This document shows, in pieces, positions 26,245-34,120 of a stretch of 64,000 nt of DNA (position 1 is the stretch's first letter; the number at the start of each line of letters is the position of its first letter). The translations under genes were made by a program, and so were the position numbers. This stretch comes from Pseudomonadota bacterium. Its GTDB lineage: Bacteria; Pseudomonadota; Alphaproteobacteria; Rhizobiales; Tepidamorphaceae. The notes beneath the pieces are model-generated. The model ran no database searches and was not told where the DNA came from. It saw only the letters and a list, made by a program, of their open reading frames with translations. The DNA is taken from contig JAEWYT010000078.1 of assembly GCA_023458595.1 (NCBI GenBank), positions 1 to 64,000 of the forward strand, written 5' to 3'.

Positions 26245-26398
26245 CGCGGGTATCTCCTTGGTCCGGACCGACGGGGGCCGGCCGATCGTTGCGGGGCGTG
26301 CAGTGGGCCGCGAGCGGGTCGGCGCGGTCCGACTTGTCGTCCGCCGCAACGGCGGCAGGCGAAGGCGCGATCGCAGCGGCTCCAAGAGCGTGTCTCAT
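26237..26398 (-). CDS. Possible small protein between ureAB and ureC
   Basis: A 53-codon ORF starts MRHALGAAAIAPSPAAVAAD after a strong GGGGAGGACGCC ribosome-binding site. It ends in a stop overlapping the ureC start within ATGGCTAG, the same overlap geometry as ureE-ureF. The N-terminus is alanine-rich and resembles a weak signal peptide; the rest is hydrophilic and proline-rich. I recognise no family. It may be a real coupled microprotein, a degraded remnant of a small gene often found between urease subunit genes, or merely a translational coupling leader. Confidence 0.4.
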   Translation of the reverse strand: MRHALGAAAIAPSPAAVAADDKSDRADPLAAHCTPRNDRPAPVGPDQGDTRDG

Positions 26399-26421
26399 GG
26401 CGTCCTCCCCGTCTCGCACGT

Positions 26422-27045
26422 CTAAAGCGCCCCCATGATCTTCTGGTTGAAACCGTAGACCTTGCCCTCGCCAGACAGACGCACGAGCGTCACCTCCCGG
26501 GTCTGGCCGGGCTCGAAGCGCACCGCCGTGCCGGCGGGGATGTCGAGCCGGAAGCCGCGCGCCGCCGCCCGGTCGAAATCGAGTGCCTCGTTGGTCTCGT
26601 GGAAATGATAGTGGCTTCCGACCTGCACCGGCCGGTCACCGGTATTGGCGACGCTCAGCGTCACCGTCTCGCGTCCGGCGTTGAGGTCGATGTCCCCGAC
26701 GACCGGCGAAAGCGCGCCCGGCGCCGTACCGCCCGCCGCCACGCCGCGGATCGGCTGGTGCACGGTGACGAGCTTGGTGCCGTCCGGAAAGGTCGCCTCG
26801 ACCTGCACCTCGCGGATCATGTCGGCGACGCCGGCCATCACCTGATTCGTCGAGACGACATGCGCGCCCGCCTCCATCAGATCGGCGACCGAACGCCCGT
26901 CGCGGGCACCCTCGACGACGAAATCGGTGATCAGCGCGATCGCCTCGGGGTAGTTGAGCTTCACCCCGCGATCGAGACGCTTGCGTGCCACCATCGCCGC
27001 CATGGCGACGAGCAGCTTGTCCTTTTCCCTCGGCGTCAGTTTCAC
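26422..27045 (-). CDS. ureAB: Urease gamma/beta fusion subunit (UreA-UreB)
   Basis: This 207-residue protein carries a complete UreA domain (about 1-100: KLTPREKDKLLVAMAAMVARK, NYPEAIALITDFVVEGARDG, ending VTVHQPI). It then runs directly into a UreB domain (about 108-207: PGALSPVVGDIDLNAGRE, GSHYHFHETN, ending YGFNQKIMGAL). The two are usually separate proteins in alphaproteobacteria, so the fusion is notable. The start is a GTG at 27045 after GGGAGG. Longer in-frame readings upstream would be antisense to nothing sensible and overlap ureD. Confidence 0.93.
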   Translation of the reverse strand: MKLTPREKDKLLVAMAAMVARKRLDRGVKLNYPEAIALITDFVVEGARDGRSVADLMEAGAHVVSTNQVMAGVADMIREVQVEATFPDGTKLVTVHQPIRGVAAGGTAPGALSPVVGDIDLNAGRETVTLSVANTGDRPVQVGSHYHFHETNEALDFDRAAARGFRLDIPAGTAVRFEPGQTREVTLVRLSGEGKVYGFNQKIMGAL

Positions 27046-27064
27046 GCGCCGCCTCCCTCTCGTT

Positions 27065-27922
27065 TCAGGCAGACCAGGCGCGCGGCAGCCGGATCGCCGC
27101 CGCGTCGCACAGTGTGATGATCGATTTGCGCAGGGCCGCCCCGTCGTCGGCGACGATCCGCGCCGCGAGCATGCCGTCCCAGGCGCTCGCCCCCGCCGTT
27201 GCCGGGCAACCGTCGAGCGCCGCGCGTACGGCATCGGCCCTCTTCTCGGCACCGGCCGCGACGACGAGGAAGGTCGCGAAGGCCCGCTTGCCGGCGAGCG
27301 TCGCCGTGCCGTCCAACCCCCTGTCGCCGTGCAGGTTCAGGTAGTCGGCATAAACGAGCCGGCCGCCGCGCCGGATGCGCCAGCGGTCGCGGACGAGCCC
27401 CTCGCGCACCGTCTCGCCATGCGCGGCGCGGCCGAGGATGACGGCTTCGCACAACACCAGCTCGGCATCCGCCTCCATCGCGACATCGAGCGTGCGCGCG
27501 AGCCGGCCGCCGTCGAACAGGATCGTCTCCTGCGGCAGCCAGTCGAGACGCGCTCCGCCGCCGACCGTCAGCGCGACGTCGACGCGGCCCTCTCCGCCCG
27601 GCGAACGGTAGATCCTCTCGGCGGCCTGCGAGGTGAGCGTCAGGGCGCCGCCCGCGGCGACTTCGGTCTTGACGGAAAACCGGTCGCCGCCGGTGATGCC
27701 GCCGGCGGTGTTGAGCAGCACCGCCTCGGGCACGTTCGTGTCGTATTGCCTGGGAAAACGCACCTTCATCGAGCCGCGCTGATAGCAGCGGTCGAGCCGG
27801 CTTCGCCCCGCCTCCGAGGCGATGCGCAGGCACACCTCGCCCTCTGCCCGCTCCAGGCGGGGCGAAGGGACAGGCGCTGAGACGGGCGCGGCATCCTCAA
27901 ACCGTGAGACGGCGGCGTACAT
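27065..27922 (-). CDS. ureD: Urease accessory protein UreD
   Basis: This 285-residue maturation scaffold has typical segments: LLNTAGGITGGDRF, LTSQAAERIYRS, WLPQETILFDGG and AVILGRAAHGE. The only good in-frame start is the ATG at 27922, with GGAGG immediately before it; this makes the gene overlap the 3' end of urtE by 26 nt. The overlap ties urea import and urease genes into one transcript. Confidence 0.92.
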   Translation of the reverse strand: MYAAVSRFEDAAPVSAPVPSPRLERAEGEVCLRIASEAGRSRLDRCYQRGSMKVRFPRQYDTNVPEAVLLNTAGGITGGDRFSVKTEVAAGGALTLTSQAAERIYRSPGGEGRVDVALTVGGGARLDWLPQETILFDGGRLARTLDVAMEADAELVLCEAVILGRAAHGETVREGLVRDRWRIRRGGRLVYADYLNLHGDRGLDGTATLAGKRAFATFLVVAAGAEKRADAVRAALDGCPATAGASAWDGMLAARIVADDGAALRKSIITLCDAAAIRLPRAWSA

Positions 27923-28595
27923 CCTCCTCGACCATCTCCTCCCGCGTCCCCGCCAGAACGATCTCGCCGCGATCCATGACCGCGAAGCGGTCGGCAAGCT
28001 CGCGGGCGAAATCGAAATACTGCTCGACCAGCAGAATCGCCATGTCGCCCTTGTCGCGAAGATAGGCGATCGCCCGGCCGATGTCCTTGATGATCGACGG
28101 CTGAATGCCCTCCGTCGGCTCGTCGAGCACGAGCAGCCGCGGCCGCGTCACGAGGGCCCGGGCGATGGCGAGCTGCTGCTGCTGTCCGCCCGAGAGGTCG
28201 CCGCCGCGCCGGCGCTGCATCGATTTCAGCACCGGGAACAGCTCGAACACCTCGTCCGGCACCACGCGCTTCACACCCCGGCCGAGAGCGGCGAATCCCG
28301 TCTCCAGGTTCTCGCGCACGGTGAGCAGCGGGAAAATCTCTCGCCCCTGCGGCACGTAGGCGATACCCCGCTTGGCGCGGTCGTAGGGCCTCAGGCCCTT
28401 GACGTCGCCGCCCTCCCAGACGATCGCCCCGGCGCTCACCGGGTGCTGTCCGACGATGGCTTTGAGAAGCGAGGTCTTGCCGACGCCGTTACGCCCGAGC
28501 AGGCAGGTCACCTGTCCGGCTTCCGCCGACAACGAGACGTCCCACAGCGCCTGGGCGGCGCCGTAGTGCAGGTCGACGTGTTCGACATTCAGCAT
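27897..28595 (-). CDS. urtE: Urea ABC transporter ATP-binding protein UrtE
   Basis: This 232-residue LivF-type ATPase has Walker A CLLGRNGVGKTSLLKA, Q-loop YVPQGREIFPLLTV, signature LSGGQQQQLAIARAL and Walker B LLVLDEPTEGIQPS. The EGIQPSII segment after Walker B is the pattern I associate with UrtE. It follows urtD by 2 nt. With UrtD it powers UrtBC. Confidence 0.95.
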   Translation of the reverse strand: MLNVEHVDLHYGAAQALWDVSLSAEAGQVTCLLGRNGVGKTSLLKAIVGQHPVSAGAIVWEGGDVKGLRPYDRAKRGIAYVPQGREIFPLLTVRENLETGFAALGRGVKRVVPDEVFELFPVLKSMQRRRGGDLSGGQQQQLAIARALVTRPRLLVLDEPTEGIQPSIIKDIGRAIAYLRDKGDMAILLVEQYFDFARELADRFAVMDRGEIVLAGTREEMVEEDVRRRLTV

Positions 28596-28597
28596 CG

Positions 28598-29350
28598 CTA
28601 GCGCCCCAGATAGACTTCGACGACGCGCGGGTCGGCGGAGACGTGGTCGAGCGAGCCTTCGGCCAGCACCGAGCCCTCGTGCAGCACCGTCACCTTGACG
28701 CCGAGATCGCGCACAAAATCCATGTCGTGCTCGACGACGACGACCGACTGGGTCCTGGCGATCTCCTTGAGCAGGATCGCCGTCTGCTCGGTCTCGGCAT
28801 CCGTCATGCCCGCCGCGGGCTCGTCGACGAGCAGGAGCTTCGGCGACTGGGCGAGCAGCATGCCGATCTCCAGCCACTGCTTCTGGCCGTGGCTCAGGTT
28901 CGCGGCAAGCTCGTCGCGCTTCTCCACGAGCCGGATCGTCTCGAGCAGCACGTCGATCCGCTCGCGCTCTTCCGCCGTCGTGCGATGCGTCAGTGTCGCG
29001 AAGGGGCCGCGCGGCGCTTTCAGCGCGAGCTCGAGATTGTCCCAGACCGTATGGCTTTCGAACACGGTCGGCCGCTGGAACTTCCGCCCGATGCCGAGCT
29101 CGGCGATATCGGCCTCGTCGAGCCGGGTGAGATCGGTATCGCCCTGGAACAGCACGGTCCCCTCGTCCGGCCGCGTCTTGCCGGTGATGACGTCCATCAT
29201 GGTCGTCTTGCCGGCGCCGTTCGGGCCGATGATCGCGCGCATCTCGCCGTCGGCGATGACGAGCGAGAGTTCGTTCAGCGCCTTGAAGCCGTCGAACGAT
29301 ACGCTGACACCGTCGAGATAGAGCAGCGACTGGGTGACCGTGTCGTTCAA
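28598..29350 (-). CDS. urtD: Urea ABC transporter ATP-binding protein UrtD
   Basis: This 250-residue LivG-type ATPase has Walker A IIGPNGAGKTTMMDVITG, FQRPTVFE in the Q-loop region, signature LSHGQKQWLEIGMLL and Walker B LLLVDEPAAGMTDAE. LSHGQKQWLEIGM is distinctive of UrtD. It begins with TTG at 29350 with GGAGGGCGG before it, and lies 9 nt after urtC. Confidence 0.95.
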   Translation of the reverse strand: MNDTVTQSLLYLDGVSVSFDGFKALNELSLVIADGEMRAIIGPNGAGKTTMMDVITGKTRPDEGTVLFQGDTDLTRLDEADIAELGIGRKFQRPTVFESHTVWDNLELALKAPRGPFATLTHRTTAEERERIDVLLETIRLVEKRDELAANLSHGQKQWLEIGMLLAQSPKLLLVDEPAAGMTDAETEQTAILLKEIARTQSVVVVEHDMDFVRDLGVKVTVLHEGSVLAEGSLDHVSADPRVVEVYLGR

Positions 29351-29359
29351 TCCGCCCTC

Positions 29360-30568
29360 CTATTCCGCCGCCTGAGGCTTGCCGCCGATCGCGTCCGTCT
29401 CGACGCCGGCCTCCGCCTCCTCGGAAGCCGTCCCCGGCCCCCCCCCCGCGCCCCCGGCCGGGGGCCCCCCGGGGCCGGGCGTTCCGGCCTTCCGGCCCTT
29501 CGCCAGATAGACGATCGTGCCGACGATGCCCTTGGGCAGGAACAGCGTCACGGCCACGAACAGGCCGCCCAGCGCAAAGAGCCACAGGTCCGGCAGCGCA
29601 CCGGTGAAATAGGTCTTGCCGAAGTTGACGAGCACCGCGCCGATGACCGGCCCGACCAGCGTGCCGCGGCCGCCGACCGCGACCCAGATCACCACTTCGA
29701 TTGAATTGGCCGGCGCGAACTCGCTCGGGTTGATGATGCCGACCTGCGGCACGTAGAGCGCGCCGGCGATGCCCGCGAGCACGGCCGACAGGGTCCAGAC
29801 GAACAGCTTGTAGTGCTCAACACGATAGCCGAGGAAGCGGGTGCGGCTCTCGGCGTCGCGTACGCCGACGAGCACCTTGCCGAGCTTCGAGGAGACGACC
29901 GCCCGGCAGATCACGAAGCCCGCCGCGAGCGCCAGCGCAGACGCCGCGAACAGCGCCGCACGCGTCTCGTCGGACTGGATGTTGAAGCCGAGGATGTCCT
30001 TGAAGTCGGTCAGGCCGTTGTTGCCGCCGAAGCCCATGTCGTTACGGAAGAAGGCGAGCAGGAGCGCGTAGGTCATCGCCTGGGTGATGATCGACAGATA
30101 GACGCCCGTCACCCGCGAGCGGAAGGCGAACCAGCCGAACACGAAGGCGAGGATGCCCGGCACCAGCGCCACCATCACCATCGCGAAGACGAAATTGTCG
30201 AAGCCGTACCAGTACCAGGGCAGCTCCTTCCAGTTCAGGAACACCATGAAGTCCGGCAGGTCCGGATTGGCGTAGACGCCGCGGCTGCCGATCTGGCGCA
30301 TCAGGTACATGCCCATCGCGTAGCCGCCGAGCGCGAAGAACGCGCCGTGGCCGAGCGACAGGATGCCGGCATAGCCCCAGATGAGATCGACCGACAGCGC
30401 CAGCAGCGCGAAGGTCAGGTACTTGCCGAACAGCGTCACGGCGTAGGTCGGCACGTGGAACGGGCTGGACGGAGGCAGACCCAGGTTGAGCGCCGGCACC
30501 AGCACCGCGAGCGCGAGCAGGATGCCGAGGAAGATCGCCGAATAGCGGTTGAGCCCGCGCAGGATCAT
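29360..30568 (-). CDS. urtC: Urea ABC transporter permease UrtC
   Basis: This 402-residue LivM-type permease has many helices. The coupling region GVRDAESRTRFLGYRVEHYK and the segment AVGGRGTLVGPVIGAVLVN are typical. The ATG at 30568 has GGAGG upstream. The last ~45 residues, after LPKGIVGTIVYLAKGRK, form an unusual glycine/proline/acidic tail encoded by very long C/G runs, including ten consecutive G on the coding strand (29447-29438). That tail is absent from the usual family pattern and might come from slippage or a sequencing error. Confidence 0.93.
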   Translation of the reverse strand: MILRGLNRYSAIFLGILLALAVLVPALNLGLPPSSPFHVPTYAVTLFGKYLTFALLALSVDLIWGYAGILSLGHGAFFALGGYAMGMYLMRQIGSRGVYANPDLPDFMVFLNWKELPWYWYGFDNFVFAMVMVALVPGILAFVFGWFAFRSRVTGVYLSIITQAMTYALLLAFFRNDMGFGGNNGLTDFKDILGFNIQSDETRAALFAASALALAAGFVICRAVVSSKLGKVLVGVRDAESRTRFLGYRVEHYKLFVWTLSAVLAGIAGALYVPQVGIINPSEFAPANSIEVVIWVAVGGRGTLVGPVIGAVLVNFGKTYFTGALPDLWLFALGGLFVAVTLFLPKGIVGTIVYLAKGRKAGTPGPGGPPAGGAGGGPGTASEEAEAGVETDAIGGKPQAAE

Positions 30569-30666
30569 GAGCGCGCCTCCGCGAAGGACCATGCCACAAG
30601 TGGGCGCGGCACCCACCGCGTCCGGACGGCACCGCCACTTCCGGAACCTCCGGGCTTCACCGCATT

Positions 30667-30754
30667 CGTCATGACCGGGCTTGTCCCGGCCATCCACGTC
30701 TTGGCTGCAAACGAAGAGCGACCGTGGATGCCCGGGACAAGCCCGGGCATGACG
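30667..30754. repeat. Palindromic ~88-bp intergenic repeat (copy 2), between urtB and urtC
   Basis: The element starts CGTCATGACCGGGCTTGTCC and ends with the inverted counterpart ...CCCGGGCATGACG; inner arms ATCCACG and CGTGGAT flank a 20-25 nt unpaired centre. Arms match copy 1 at 24415-24503 at nearly every position while the centre differs, as expected when base pairing is what is conserved. It occupies most of the 208-bp urtB-urtC gap, which otherwise holds no gene. Confidence 0.82.
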
Positions 30755-30776
30755 GAGCAAGGGGAACGTCCCGCCC

Positions 30777-32396
30777 TCATGCCTCGACCGCCCGGCCCTT
30801 GAGCGCGAACAGGCCGCGGGGGCGCTTCTGGATGAACAGGATGATGAAGACGAGCACCAGGATCTTGCCGAGCACGGCGCCGGCGTAGGGCTCGAGGAAC
30901 TTGTTGACGACGCCGAGCGTCATGGCGCCGACGAGCGTGCCCCACAGATTGCCGACGCCGCCGAACACCACGACCATGAAGGAGTCGATGATGTAGCCCT
31001 GGCCGAGGTTCGGGCTGACGTTGTCGATCTGGCTGAGCGCTACGCCCGCGATGCCGGCGATCCCCGACCCGACACCGAAGGTCAGCGCGTCGACCCAAGG
31101 GGTGCGGATGCCCATGGAGCCCGCCATCGGCCGGTTCTGCGTGACGGCGCGCATCCTGAGGCCGAACGAGGTCCGCTTCAGCGCGATGACGAGGGCCGCG
31201 AAGACGGCAAGCGCGAACAGCACGATGACGAGGCGGTTCCAGGTGATCGACAGGCCCCCGAGCTCGAAGGCGCCCGACATCCACGACGGTGCGCCGACCT
31301 GCCGGTTGGTCGGTCCGAAGATCGAGCGCACCGCCTGCTGCAGGATCAGCGACAGCCCCCAGGTGGCAAGCAGCGTCTCGAGCGGACGCCCGTAGAGAAA
31401 CCGGATGATGCCGCGCTCTATGGCGATGCCGATCCCGCCGGCGACCAGAAAGGCGAGAGGCAGAGCGATGACGACGGAGGCGTCGAACAGCCAGGGCGCG
31501 TGGTTGCGGATCAGCTCCTGCACCACGAAGGTCACGTAGGCGCCGATCATCACCATCTCGCCGTGCGCCATGTTGATGACGCCCATCACGCCGAAGGTGA
31601 TGGCGAGGCCGATCGCGGCGAGCAGCAGCACCGAGCCGAGCGAGATGCCGTACCAGACGTTCTGCGCGGCGTCCCACAGGGCGAGGACATCCTCGACATT
31701 GCCAACCGCCCCCTCCGCGGCAGCCCTGACCTCGCCGTCCGAGTTGGCGGCAACGGCCGTAAGCAGGCTCAGCGCGTCCCGGTTGCCGCGGGCGGCGACG
31801 GTCTCGATCGCGGCGATCTTCTCTTCGGCCCCGGCGTCGCCGGCGAGAACGATCGCGGCGCGCGCCTGCTCCATCTTCGCGAGGACGGACGCCTCGGTTT
31901 CCGCGGCGATCGCCCCATCGAGAACCTCCCGCATTTCGGGATCGGGAGAGTTGAACAGCGTGTCGGCGGCGGCGGCGCGCGTCGCCGGATCGGGCGCGCG
32001 CAGGGTGAGGCCGGCGAGCGCGCCTCGGATCGCGCGGCGCAGGCTGTTGTTGACCTTGATCTTGTCGACGGCCGAGCGCGCGGCGGTCCCGGTGTCCTCG
32101 CCGGTCAGCGGATCGGTCAGCGCGTAGTCGCTGCCTTTCCGTTCCGCGATGAAGACCTCGCCATCGGACTTGCGGACGTAGAGATCGCCTTCGCCGAGCG
32201 CGGAGAGCGCCGGCGCCACCGCCGGATCGCCCGTCGCCCCAAGCGCGGCAACCGCCTTCTCGGTCTCGCCGAAGCTGCCTGCCCCGAGCGCGTTCACCAG
32301 ACCGTGGAGATCCTGCGCGTGGACGGGTGCCGCCGAAAGGCCGAGGACCACCAGGAAAAGGGCGGCGACGTGTCGGATCAGGCGCTTGGTCTGCAT
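30777..32396 (-). CDS. urtB: Urea ABC transporter permease UrtB
   Basis: This 539-residue LivH-type permease has the extended N-terminus typical of UrtB. A signal peptide (QTKRLIRHVAALFLVV, cleavage after PVHA) precedes a ~230-residue periplasmic region that includes FIAERKGSDYALTDPLTGE, and then the permease core (GVMGVINMAHGEMVMIGAY, QVGAPSWMSGA, SFGLRMRAVTQNRPMAGSMG). The start at 32396 gives the cleanest signal peptide; a start 12 codons upstream is possible. It lies between urtA and the palindromic repeat. Confidence 0.94.
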   Translation of the reverse strand: MQTKRLIRHVAALFLVVLGLSAAPVHAQDLHGLVNALGAGSFGETEKAVAALGATGDPAVAPALSALGEGDLYVRKSDGEVFIAERKGSDYALTDPLTGEDTGTAARSAVDKIKVNNSLRRAIRGALAGLTLRAPDPATRAAAADTLFNSPDPEMREVLDGAIAAETEASVLAKMEQARAAIVLAGDAGAEEKIAAIETVAARGNRDALSLLTAVAANSDGEVRAAAEGAVGNVEDVLALWDAAQNVWYGISLGSVLLLAAIGLAITFGVMGVINMAHGEMVMIGAYVTFVVQELIRNHAPWLFDASVVIALPLAFLVAGGIGIAIERGIIRFLYGRPLETLLATWGLSLILQQAVRSIFGPTNRQVGAPSWMSGAFELGGLSITWNRLVIVLFALAVFAALVIALKRTSFGLRMRAVTQNRPMAGSMGIRTPWVDALTFGVGSGIAGIAGVALSQIDNVSPNLGQGYIIDSFMVVVFGGVGNLWGTLVGAMTLGVVNKFLEPYAGAVLGKILVLVFIILFIQKRPRGLFALKGRAVEA

Positions 32397-32450
32397 CGTC
32401 GTCCCAGACAGTTGGGAAGGGCGCATTTGCATCTTCTTGCCGGGGCAATT

Positions 32451-32492
32451 GTCGCCGGCCGGCGACGGTGGTGGCTGAAGCCGGCCGGCGAC
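32451..32492 (-). other. Strong urtA-urtB intercistronic hairpin
   Basis: Perfect 13-bp arms (GTCGCCGGCCGGC and GCCGGCCGGCGAC) flank a 16-nt loop. There is no U-tract, so it is more likely an mRNA-stabilising or partially terminating element that raises UrtA over the membrane subunits than a full terminator. Confidence 0.65.
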
Positions 32493-32517
32493 CTTCCCTC
32501 TGGCAAACTCTGGAGGC

Positions 32518-33813
32518 CTACGATCCCTGGCCGCCGCACTTGCCGGACTTCACGTTGAAGTTCCCGCAGGAGAGCGGCGCGCGCCAATCGGAGATCAGGT
32601 CCTTGGAGCCTTCGAGATAGTCCGACCAGGCGTCGCCCGGCACCAGGCCCGACGTCTCCCACACGGTCTCGAACTGACCGTCGTCCTGAATCTCGCCGAT
32701 CAGCACGGGCTTGGTGATGTGGTGGTTGGGCATCATCGCCGAAAAGCCGCCGGTCAGGTTCGGCACGGCGACGCCGATCATCGCGTCGATCACCGCGTCC
32801 GGATCGGTCGTGCCGGCCTTCTCGACCGCCTTCACCCACATGTTGAAGCCGATGTAGTGAGCCTCCATCGGGTCGTTGGTGACGCGCTTGTCGTTCTTGA
32901 TGAACTCGTGCCACGCGGCGATGAAGTCCTCGTTCTCCGGCGTGTCGGCGCTCATGAAGTAGTTCCACGCCGCCAGATGGCCGACGAGCGGACCGGTGTC
33001 GAGGCCGGCGAGCTCTTCCTCGCCCACCGAGAACGCCACGACCGGGATGTCCTCGGCCTTAATGCCCTGGTTGCCGAGTTCCTTGTAGAACGGCACGTTG
33101 GCGTCGCCGTTGATGGTGGAGACCACCGCCGTCTTCTTGCCGCCCGAACCGAACGCCTTGATCTCGGACACGATCGACTGCCAGTCGGAATGGCCGAACG
33201 GCGTGTAGTTGATCATGATGTCCTCGTCCTTGACGCCCTTGGACTTCAGGTAGGCCTCGAGGATCTTGTTGGTCGTGCGCGGATAGACGTAGTCGGTACC
33301 GGCGAGCACCCAGCGCTCGACGCCTTCGTCGTTCATCAGGTAGTCGACGGCGGGGATCGCCTGCTGGTTGGGCGCCGCACCCGTGTAGAACACGTTGCGC
33401 GAGGATTCCTCGCCCTCGTACTGGACGGGGTAGAACAGGATCGAGTTGAGCTCCTCGAACACCGGCAGCACCGACTTGCGGGACACCGACGTCCAGCAGC
33501 CGAACACCGCGGCGACCTTGTCCTGCGAGATCAGTTCACGCGCCTTCTCGGCGAACAGCGGCCAGTCGGAGGCCGGATCGACAACGACCGCCTCAAGCTT
33601 CTTGCCCAGCAGTCCGCCGTTCTTGTTCTGCTCCTCGATGAGCATCAGCATGACGTCCTTCAGGGTCGTCTCCGAGATCGCCATCGTTCCCGACAGCGAG
33701 TGGAGGATACCGACCTTGATGGTGTCTTCCTGAGCGGAAGCACCGCTCAGTCCGCCGGCGAGCATGGCCACCCCGGCCATCGCGCCCAGCCAATAGTTGG
33801 TCATACGGTTCAT
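32518..33813 (-). CDS. urtA: Urea ABC transporter substrate-binding protein UrtA
   Basis: This 431-residue periplasmic protein has a signal peptide (MNRMTNYWLGAMAG, cleavage near GASAQ). UrtA-specific segments include VGILHSLSGTMAISETTLKD, FGCWTSVSRKSVLPV, LFYPVQYEGEESS and GTDYVYPRTTNKI. The ATG at 33813 has AGAGGGGA upstream. It is the first gene of the long urt-ure operon and diverges from the hybrid kinase gene. Confidence 0.96.
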   Translation of the reverse strand: MNRMTNYWLGAMAGVAMLAGGLSGASAQEDTIKVGILHSLSGTMAISETTLKDVMLMLIEEQNKNGGLLGKKLEAVVVDPASDWPLFAEKARELISQDKVAAVFGCWTSVSRKSVLPVFEELNSILFYPVQYEGEESSRNVFYTGAAPNQQAIPAVDYLMNDEGVERWVLAGTDYVYPRTTNKILEAYLKSKGVKDEDIMINYTPFGHSDWQSIVSEIKAFGSGGKKTAVVSTINGDANVPFYKELGNQGIKAEDIPVVAFSVGEEELAGLDTGPLVGHLAAWNYFMSADTPENEDFIAAWHEFIKNDKRVTNDPMEAHYIGFNMWVKAVEKAGTTDPDAVIDAMIGVAVPNLTGGFSAMMPNHHITKPVLIGEIQDDGQFETVWETSGLVPGDAWSDYLEGSKDLISDWRAPLSCGNFNVKSGKCGGQGS

Positions 33814-34120
33814 GGTTGCAGTCCCCTCTGTCGACGGTCCGAGCAAGTTCCGGACCACCCTGTTTCAGGCGCCGGCTCTGGGGTCCGGCGGCCATTCGTC
33901 GGCACGATCTGGAAGACCGTCCTTGGGGAACTATCAAGGCTTGCGTGCAGTGCAGCATATACGTCGATTGACGTAGTATGATGGAAAAACGCGCTTTTGC
34001 CTGTTCTTCAGGCGCTTTCTGCTGCGCCTGCTCTGTGGCTGTGCAAAAAAATGTCATCTAACTTAGACGCGCGGCGAAGCGGGGAACGGAGTCCTGAGGC
34101 GTGGTCGGGCGAGCGGGGTG
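33814..34120. promoter_or_regulatory. Divergent urtA / sensor-kinase control region
   Basis: This 307-bp gap holds no gene and is AT-richer than its flanks around 33930-34060. It contains an inverted repeat TACGTC-4 nt-GACGTA (33960-33975), a candidate site for the LuxR-type response regulator encoded nearby. Adjacent on the minus strand is ATGCTGCACTGC (33958-33947), a 12-mer that also occurs in the tetR promoter at 43384. I could not assign convincing -10/-35 pairs for either gene. Confidence 0.55.
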
